A stretch of DNA of 11,240 nucleotides from an uncultured Propionibacteriaceae bacterium. GTDB taxonomy: Bacteria; Actinomycetota; Actinomycetes; Propionibacteriales; Propionibacteriaceae. Of the stretch, positions 6,733 through 11,240 are shown piece by piece. Under the pieces are notes generated by a model. That model saw only the letters and a list, made by a program, of their open reading frames with translations, had not been told where the DNA came from and ran no database searches. The stretch's first letter is position 1. Every line of letters starts with the position of its first letter. A program made the position numbers and the translations under genes. Location: contig CAKZHP010000112.1 of the NCBI GenBank assembly GCA_936924635.1, positions 1 to 11,240 of the forward strand, written 5' to 3'.

Positions 6733-7160
6733 CGGGCCAGCTCCTGGTAGCCGGTCTCGGAGGAGTCGCGCAGGAACTGCGTGCAGCGCTCGGCCTCCTC
6801 GGTGTCACCGATCCGGTCGGAGGCGACGGCCAGCGCCCACAGCGCCCGCAGGAACCCACGGTTGGGCTCGTGCTCCCACGGCACGGGGCCGGACCCGCGC
6901 CACCCGTTGCGCCGCAGGGCATCGAGCCCGCGGTGGTAGCCGGTCCGGGCGTACGCATACGCGGTGACGTCGTCGTCAGGCGAGCCGCTCGCGAGCGACG
7001 ACTCGGCCAGCACCGCCCAGAGCAGGGAGGAGGCCGGGTCCTGGTGGATCCGCTCCCGGGCCTCCGCCGCGGAGACGTCGAGCGCGACGCCGGTGTCGGG
7101 CAGCAGGGTGGGGGAGGCCTGGTCGGCCAGGAGGTTCCGCTTGGGCTCAGGCAGCGTCAT
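6729..7160 (-). CDS. DUF3151 family protein
   Basis: A 143-residue soluble protein, the usual size of the DUF3151 family found across actinobacteria. Seen: DPASSLLWAVLAESSL (41-56), the highly conserved AYARTGYHRGLDALRRNGW (69-87), PVPWEHEPNRGFLRAL (92-107), then IGDTEEAERCTQFLRDS (117-133). The protein is predicted to be mostly helical with a TPR-like spacing of small residues. No catalytic motif is visible and the family has no established function. Its start is set by ATG 7160, six bases after TAGGCT, which suggests a leaderless transcript that also carries the downstream CG0192-like gene through a 4-base overlap. Confidence 0.92.
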   Translation of the reverse strand: MTLPEPKRNLLADQASPTLLPDTGVALDVSAAEARERIHQDPASSLLWAVLAESSLASGSPDDDVTAYAYARTGYHRGLDALRRNGWRGSGPVPWEHEPNRGFLRALWALAVASDRIGDTEEAERCTQFLRDSSETGYQELAR

Positions 7161-7166
7161 GCCGAC

Positions 7167-7172
7167 AGCCTA
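7167..7172 (-). promoter_or_regulatory. possible -10 box of the DUF3151 leaderless promoter
   Basis: TAGGCT on the minus strand fits TANNNT and ends six bases before the ATG at 7160. No Shine-Dalgarno lies in between. The -35 region at 17-18 bases upstream is GC-rich and unconvincing, so this rests on the box and its spacing alone. Confidence 0.5.
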
Positions 7173-7333
7173 ACGAGTGCGTACGCCGCATCGCCGCCCG
7201 CGGGACCGCCGGGCCCCTCGTCATCCGCAACCGCGCAGGCATCCGGGTTCCGCGCAGGCGAGCAAGCTCGAGCGCGGAGCACGACCACCTGTCGAGATGC
7301 GGCTCACCGGGGCGTACGGAGCCCTGGGCCGAG

Positions 7334-7354
7334 CCCCGGTCTGGGGGTCCGGGG
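7334..7354 (-). terminator. possible hairpin after the Gfo/Idh/MocA gene
   Basis: CCCCGG at 7334-7339 pairs with CCGGGG at 7349-7354 around a 9-base loop, 16 bases past the stop of the minus-strand dehydrogenase gene. No U-tract is present. In DNA this GC-rich, a 6-pair GC stem can arise by chance, hence the low confidence. Confidence 0.35.
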
Positions 7355-7370
7355 TCGGGTGAGCGCGGGG

Positions 7371-8345
7371 TCAGGGGAGGGTGGGCGTGACCCTGCCGTA
7401 CCTCGACGACTCGTGGATGGCCGCGACCAGTGCGGCGGTGCCCAGACCGTCGCGGCCGGAGACCTGCGGCTCCGCGCCGGAGAGCAGCGCGTCGAGGATC
7501 GCTGCCCACTGGCGGCGGTGGCCCACGGCGCCGATCGCGGCCGGGTCGCCGGAGCCGCTCTCGGCGGGCTCCTCGGGGCGGGGCTGCTCGACACCAGGCA
7601 CCTGCCACGCCAGCAGGCCGTCGTCGGCGACCCGGATGTGGCCGTTCTCGAACCAGAGGTTCAGCTCTGCCGGCTGCGCCTCGTCGGCCGCCGTGGTGGC
7701 GCTCACGATGCCCTGGGCGCCGTTGACGAAGCGCAGCAGCGCCGTGGCGGTGTCGGGTGACTCGATGGCGTGCACGCGCGTGGCGATGGCCCCGTCGACG
7801 GTCTCCACGGGCCCGAGCAGCCAGCGCAGCAGGTCGATGAGGTGGATGCCCTGGTTGAACAGCACGCCGCCGTCGAGCACGGAGCTGCCGCGCCAGGGAC
7901 GCTCGGTGTAGTAGTCCGGCTTCCGGCGCCACCGCATCAGGCACTCGCCGAGCAGCGGCTGCCCCAGCACACCGCTCTCCACGGCCTCCTTGGCGGCCAC
8001 CATCTCCGGCTCCCAGCGGCGCTGTGACACCACGCTCACGGTGACGCCCGCCTCCGCGGCGGCGTCCAGCAGCCGCTGGCCCGACGCGATGTCGAGGGTC
8101 AGCGGCTTCTCCACCACCACGTGCTTGCCGGCGGCGACCGCGGCCAGCGCGTGCTCGACGTGCAGGCCGTTGGGCGTGCAGACGGCGACCACGTCGCAGT
8201 CGTCGTAGGAGACCTCGCCCCGAGGCGAGACCATCCCGACCAGCTCTGCGGCGTCGATCTCGGTCAACGCCTCGCAGGTGGTCTCCGCGATGCTTCCGGT
8301 GCCCAGCACCAGCACCCGCAGCGTGCCCGTCTGCTCCTCAGCCAC
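7371..8345 (-). CDS. Gfo/Idh/MocA oxidoreductase, WlbA-like, with shortened Rossmann half
   Basis: A 324-residue NAD(P)-dependent sugar dehydrogenase-type protein, shorter than the usual 340-390. Seen: nucleotide motif VLGTGSIAE (13-21), VAVCTPNGLHVEHA (53-66), VVVEKPLTLD with Lys80, and a C-terminal domain with RPWRG (149-153) and GGVLFNQGIHLIDLLRWLLG (159-178) carrying His168. RPWRG and NQGIH resemble WlbA/WbpB, which oxidise UDP-N-acetyl-hexuronates at C3 with catalytic Lys and His, so a sugar or sugar-nucleotide substrate is likely but not fixed. Odd: after the second strand (LVGMVS, 35-40) only about ten residues precede DVV, where relatives have roughly 35. Start: GTG 8345, nine bases after the GH15 stop, so the two are an operon. 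Confidence 0.87.
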   Translation of the reverse strand: MAEEQTGTLRVLVLGTGSIAETTCEALTEIDAAELVGMVSPRGEVSYDDCDVVAVCTPNGLHVEHALAAVAAGKHVVVEKPLTLDIASGQRLLDAAAEAGVTVSVVSQRRWEPEMVAAKEAVESGVLGQPLLGECLMRWRRKPDYYTERPWRGSSVLDGGVLFNQGIHLIDLLRWLLGPVETVDGAIATRVHAIESPDTATALLRFVNGAQGIVSATTAADEAQPAELNLWFENGHIRVADDGLLAWQVPGVEQPRPEEPAESGSGDPAAIGAVGHRRQWAAILDALLSGAEPQVSGRDGLGTAALVAAIHESSRYGRVTPTLP

Positions 8346-8354
8346 GAGCAGACC

Positions 8355-10160
8355 CTACGGGCGCGACGCCGCGCTGTCGGCCAGCCCCCCTGGGCGCATC
8401 GGTACGCCGCTCAGCGCCACCGCGGCCTGGATCAGGCCGAGGTGCGAGAACGCCTGCGGGAAGTTGCCCATCATCGTGCGCCGCTCCGGGTCGTACTCCT
8501 CGGCCATGAGGCCCACGTCGTTGGTGAGCCCGACGAGGCGGTCCATGAGCGCGTGGGCGTCGTCCGTACGCCCCATCAGCGCGTACGCGGTGACCAACCA
8601 GAAGCAGCACAGCAGGAAGGGGTGCTCGTCACCCTCCAGACCGTCGAAGCCGGCCTCGGTGCGGTACCGCAGCAGCAGGCCGTCGCGGAGCAGGTCCTGC
8701 TCGATGCGCGCGACCGTGCCGACGAACCGGGGGTCTGTCGCCTCGATGAACCCCACTACCGGGAGCAGCAGCAGCGACGCATCCACCTCGGTGGTGTCGT
8801 AGTGCTGGGTGAAGGAGCCGGTCTCCTCGTCGAAGCCCCGGGTGAGGATCTCCTCGCGCACCGCGTCCCGGATGCGGGTCCAGCTCTCCGCGTCACCGTC
8901 GCAGCGCCCCTCGCGTACGGCCCGGACCGCCCGGTCGAACGCCACCCAGACCATCACCCGCGAGTGCGTGAAGTGCTGGGTGTCGCCGCGCATCTCCCAC
9001 AGCCCGTGATCCTTCTCCTCCCAGTGCAGCGCGAGGTCGTTGACCAGGGCGCGCTGCATCTTCCAGGCGTCCTCGGTCTCCAGGCCCTGGTCGCGCAGGG
9101 TCTCCAGCGCGATCATCACCTGGCCCAGCACGTCGAGCTGCACCTGGTCGACCGCGCCGTTGCCGACGCGGACGGGCCGCGACCCGGCGTAGCCGGCGAG
9201 GTGGTCCAGCTCCCGCTCCGGCAGCTCACGGGTGCCGTCGACGCCGTACATGATCTGCAGGTCCTCCGGCGATCCCGCCACCGCGCGCAGCAGCCAGTCC
9301 CGCCACATCAGCGCCCTCTCCGGCATCCCCACCATCAGCGCCGCCTCGACGGTGAGCGCCGCGTCCCGCAGCCACGTGAAGCGGTAGTCCCAGTTGCGGC
9401 CCCCGCCCATCGTCTCGGGCAGCGACGTGGTGGGGGCGGCCACGATCCCGCCGGTGTCGTGGTGCGACAAGGCGCGCAGCACCAGCAGCGAGGTGGTGAC
9501 CGCGTTCTCGTACGGACCCTCGTAGGTCGACCCCGTGAGCCACTCGCAGGACTCGGCCTCCGTCTCGGCGAGAGCGGCGTCGATGTCGAGCGGCTCGGGC
9601 ACGTCGTGCCAGGCCGGCGTCCAGGTCATCTCGAAGTCGAGCCGGTCACCCGCCGCGACGACCAGCTCGTCGACGTGCTTCAGACCCTCGGGGTGGGGGA
9701 GCCGGGGGCCGCGGAGCACCAGCATGTCCGGCCCGGCGACCGCCTGCAGCACGTCGCCGACGTGCTTCACCCAGGGCACGACCTTCCCGTACGAGAACCG
9801 CGCCACCCACTCGTGCCGCAGCCGCACGGTGCCGGAGACACCCTCGACCCGCCTGATCACGTCGGCCCGGTGCGCCCCCGTGGGCATCGCGTCGATGACC
9901 CTGACCACACCCTCCGGCGTCTCGTGGGTGGTCTCCAGCAGCAGCGTCCCGGGGCGGTAGCGGCGGGTGGTGGTGGCTGGCCTGACAGGCCCGATCAGCC
10001 AGCGCCCGTTGCTGGGGTCGCCGAGCAGGGCTGCGAAGGCCGCGGCGGAGTCGAAGCGGGGCAGGCAGAGCCAGTCCACCGACCCGGTGGCGCCGATCAC
10101 CGCACCGGTGTGACGATCGCCCACGAACGCGTACTGCTCGATGGGTAGCTGCTCGTTCAT
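8355..10160 (-). CDS. glycoside hydrolase family 15 protein (trehalase/glucoamylase-like)
   Basis: A 601-residue cytoplasmic protein; no signal peptide is seen. An N-terminal beta-sandwich (about 1-215; YAFVGDRHTGAVIGATGSVDWLCLPRFDS) precedes an (alpha/alpha)6 barrel (about 216-590). Seen: GGGRNWDYRFTWLRDAAL (252-269), DHGLWEMRG with Glu389 as the expected catalytic acid, and LMAEEYDP with Glu554/Glu555 as the expected base region, followed by GNFPQAFSHLGLI. Known: this actinobacterial branch includes mycobacterial GH15 trehalase, which splits trehalose into two glucose molecules; other members act on malto- or isomalto-oligosaccharides, so the substrate is not certain. Start: ATG 10160, with a short weak GAGG before it. 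It leads a two-gene unit with the dehydrogenase and diverges from rho. Confidence 0.93.
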   Translation of the reverse strand: MNEQLPIEQYAFVGDRHTGAVIGATGSVDWLCLPRFDSAAAFAALLGDPSNGRWLIGPVRPATTTRRYRPGTLLLETTHETPEGVVRVIDAMPTGAHRADVIRRVEGVSGTVRLRHEWVARFSYGKVVPWVKHVGDVLQAVAGPDMLVLRGPRLPHPEGLKHVDELVVAAGDRLDFEMTWTPAWHDVPEPLDIDAALAETEAESCEWLTGSTYEGPYENAVTTSLLVLRALSHHDTGGIVAAPTTSLPETMGGGRNWDYRFTWLRDAALTVEAALMVGMPERALMWRDWLLRAVAGSPEDLQIMYGVDGTRELPERELDHLAGYAGSRPVRVGNGAVDQVQLDVLGQVMIALETLRDQGLETEDAWKMQRALVNDLALHWEEKDHGLWEMRGDTQHFTHSRVMVWVAFDRAVRAVREGRCDGDAESWTRIRDAVREEILTRGFDEETGSFTQHYDTTEVDASLLLLPVVGFIEATDPRFVGTVARIEQDLLRDGLLLRYRTEAGFDGLEGDEHPFLLCCFWLVTAYALMGRTDDAHALMDRLVGLTNDVGLMAEEYDPERRTMMGNFPQAFSHLGLIQAAVALSGVPMRPGGLADSAASRP

Positions 10161-10263
10161 GCCTCGCCTGCCGTCGTCCTGGGCGGGCGTCGACCGCCGC
10201 CTGACCTGACCGTACGCGACCGCGCCGACAGATGGCGTGCGGAGCCCTGGCGGGGGGGCGAGG

Positions 10264-10272
10264 TGCTACATT
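10264..10272 (+). promoter_or_regulatory. extended -10 promoter of rho
   Basis: TGCTACATT combines the TGN extension with TACATT, close to the TATAAT consensus and an AT-rich island in very GC-rich surroundings. Transcription would start near 10279, giving a 5' leader of about 160 bases before the rho GTG. The -35 region is not clear, as is usual for extended -10 promoters. Confidence 0.6.
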
Positions 10273-10282
10273 GGTCGGCAGC

Positions 10283-10299
10283 GCGAGGGCTCTCCTCGC
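10283..10299 (+). promoter_or_regulatory. hairpin at the 5' end of the rho leader
   Basis: GCGAGG (10283-10288) and CCTCGC (10294-10299) form a perfect 6-pair stem with a 5-base loop right after the predicted transcription start. It could stabilise the mRNA end. A second possible stem, CTTGGT (10376-10381) with ACCAAG (10412-10417), lies 22 bases before the rho start. Autoregulation of rho through its leader is known in Escherichia coli; here it is only a possibility. Confidence 0.4.
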
Positions 10300-10439
10300 C
10301 GAGCGCCTCACAGACCGGGCGCGGCACCAGCCGAACAGACGCCACACGTCCAGGGTCTGAAGGGGAAACACATCGCTTGGTCGCTGACCGTGCCGCGCTC
10401 CGTGGCCGGGCACCAAGCCGTCACGACGGAAGGAAGTCC

Positions 10440-11240
10440 GTGACCGACACCACCACGCCCGCGAAGAGCCTCGACGGCATGCTGCTCTCAGAGCTGAAGC
10501 AGCTGGCCTCGTCCATCGGCCTCAAGGGCACCACCGGCATGCGCAAGGGCGACCTCGTCGGAGCGATCCGTTCGGCGCAGTCCGGTTCCGGCGCGACCGC
10601 GTCGGCGGGTGAGACCACCGAGGCCGGTCCCGGCCGTCGTCGTCGCTCGGCGCAGCGCCCCGCCGGCGCTCCCGAGGAGCAGCCCGCGCTCACCGACCAG
10701 ACCGCCGACCGTGGTCAGGAGCCGCGTACGGACCGGGACGAGCGCCGCTCCGACGAGCAGGCCCACGACCAGCGTGGCGACCGTCAGGCCGATGCCGGGC
10801 AGGGCACTGAGGGCCGTGACCGTTCCGGCCGCGACGGCCAGCAGGGCGGGGAGAACGAGCAGCCAGCCGCGGACCAGCGCCGCCGGGAGCGGTCTGCGGA
10901 GCGTGACGGCCAGCGCGGTGAGCGCCAGGGCGACCAGGCTGCCGACCGTCAGGGCGAGCAGCGTGGCGACGCCGGCGAGCAGCGGGGTGGGCGCCAGGAC
11001 GAGCTGCGGGGCGACCGCCCCTCTCGCGACGGCATCGACCTGGCCGCGGTCTCCGAGCCGGTCCAGCCCGAGCCCGGCCAGCCCGTCGACTCCTCCTCGA
11101 CCGCCGACGAGGTGGGGGCGCGCCTGGCGGCCCTGGGTCTGGACGGACAGGAGCGCCGCGGCCGCCGGCAGCGGAACCGCGACCGCAGCGGTGACGCCGA
11201 CGCCGGCGAGGGTGCCGCTGACACCACGACCGAGGCGCCC
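10440..11240 (+). CDS. rho: transcription termination factor Rho, 5' part only
   Basis: Rho is a ring-shaped hexameric RNA helicase that ends transcription and runs along the transcript using ATP. Seen: GTG at 10440 with GGAAGGAAG just upstream opens a frame of 267 codons that reaches the window edge. Residues 10-47 (LDGMLLSELKQLASSIGLKG, then TTGMRKGDLVGAIRSAQ) are the Rho N-terminal helical domain. From about 50 to 267 follows a low-complexity, highly charged stretch rich in Arg, Gly, Asp, Gln and Glu (repeated RGDRQ, DRQGEQRGD type units). Known: actinobacterial Rho proteins such as those of Micrococcus and Mycobacterium carry such an insert between the N-terminal helices and the cold-shock RNA-binding domain, and it helps them act on structured GC-rich RNA. 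The RNA-binding and ATPase domains lie beyond the window. Confidence 0.93.
   Translation, partial: MTDTTTPAKSLDGMLLSELKQLASSIGLKGTTGMRKGDLVGAIRSAQSGSGATASAGETTEAGPGRRRRSAQRPAGAPEEQPALTDQTADRGQEPRTDRDERRSDEQAHDQRGDRQADAGQGTEGRDRSGRDGQQGGENEQPAADQRRRERSAERDGQRGERQGDQAADRQGEQRGDAGEQRGGRQDELRGDRPSRDGIDLAAVSEPVQPEPGQPVDSSSTADEVGARLAALGLDGQERRGRRQRNRDRSGDADAGEGAADTTTEAP

Larger units (their letters stand above)
7161..7370. other. intergenic region between the DUF3151 and Gfo/Idh/MocA genes
   Basis: These 210 bases lie between two minus-strand genes. They hold a hairpin beyond the dehydrogenase stop (7334-7354), a direct repeat CCGCGCAGGC at 7231-7240 and 7250-7259, and the TAGGCT box next to the DUF3151 start. 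Open frames here lack ribosome-binding sites and recognisable motifs, so I call no gene. Confidence 0.5.
10161..10439. other. divergent region between GH15 gene and rho, with the rho leader
   Basis: These 279 bases hold a possible minus-strand -10 TACGGT for the GH15 gene at 10209-10214 (weak, no -35), a run of seven G at 10252-10258, the rho extended -10 box (10264-10272), and about 160 bases of predicted rho 5' leader. The leader has a hairpin at 10283-10299 and a long-range stem pairing 10376-10381 with 10412-10417. No separate gene is called. Confidence 0.55.

Noticed and set aside
7231..7259. Direct repeat CCGCGCAGGC, two copies 19 bases apart
   Set aside because: Two 10-base copies in GC-rich DNA are easily due to chance; there is no third copy and no array.
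8121..10148. Plus-strand 675-codon open frame opposite the GH15 gene
   Set aside because: The minus strand here encodes a full GH15 protein with both catalytic motifs. The plus frame has shadow composition, no ribosome-binding site and no domain.
10390..10443. Possible 17-codon leader peptide whose stop overlaps the rho GTG
   Set aside because: The overlap is attractive, but there is no ribosome-binding site before the GTG, and the frame is the tail of a longer open stretch that begins upstream of the predicted rho promoter.
10587..11010. Repetitive GGCGACCAG/CGTCAGG-like DNA as a tandem repeat element
   Set aside because: The repetition is explained by the low-complexity charged region of Rho; units are irregular and in frame.

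Overview
The window is about 70% GC by eye, with almost every third codon position G or C and frequent GTG starts, so it comes from a high-GC actinobacterium. A DUF3151 gene, a CG0192-like gene, a long-tailed actinobacterial Rho, two GT87 (DUF2029) membrane enzymes and the lysA-hom-...-rho order all fit. Nocardioidaceae or a related Propionibacteriales lineage is my best guess; this rests on remembered family resemblance, not on a search.

Layout. Positions 1-1831 (minus strand) hold two tandem polytopic GT87-type glycosyltransferase genes with a 4-base overlap, the second cut off by the window edge; 29 bases upstream of the first is a complete tRNA-Arg(CCG) gene. At 2192 the plus strand begins a run of lipoprotein, lysA (diaminopimelate decarboxylase), hom (homoserine dehydrogenase with ACT domain) and a thrH-like HAD gene overlapping hom by 4 bases. 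This run ends in a hairpin at 6152-6177 between convergent genes. Positions 6193-10160 are minus strand and form two units: DUF3151 plus a CG0192/maltokinase-cap-like gene (overlapping stop and start), and a GH15 trehalase/glucoamylase-like gene plus a Gfo/Idh/MocA dehydrogenase. The plus strand resumes at 10440 with the 5' two-thirds or less of rho, behind a structured leader with a clear extended -10 box.

How the genes work together. LysA makes lysine from meso-diaminopimelate, and Hom makes homoserine from aspartate semialdehyde, so the pair sits on the two arms of the aspartate pathway. In many actinobacteria the next genes are thrC and thrB and then rho. Here the place after hom is taken by a gene that closely matches ThrH, the HAD enzyme with phosphoserine phosphatase and homoserine:phosphoserine phosphotransferase activity, and about 4 kb of minus-strand, partly carbohydrate-related genes separates it from rho. 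The likely reading is that ThrH replaces or supplements the usual GHMP homoserine kinase. That replacement, the hairpin-filled lysA-hom gap, and the Gfo/Idh/MocA protein with a shortened Rossmann half are the observations most worth following. I see no CRISPR array, transposase, integrase, phage gene or defence system, so I do not claim a wholly new system.
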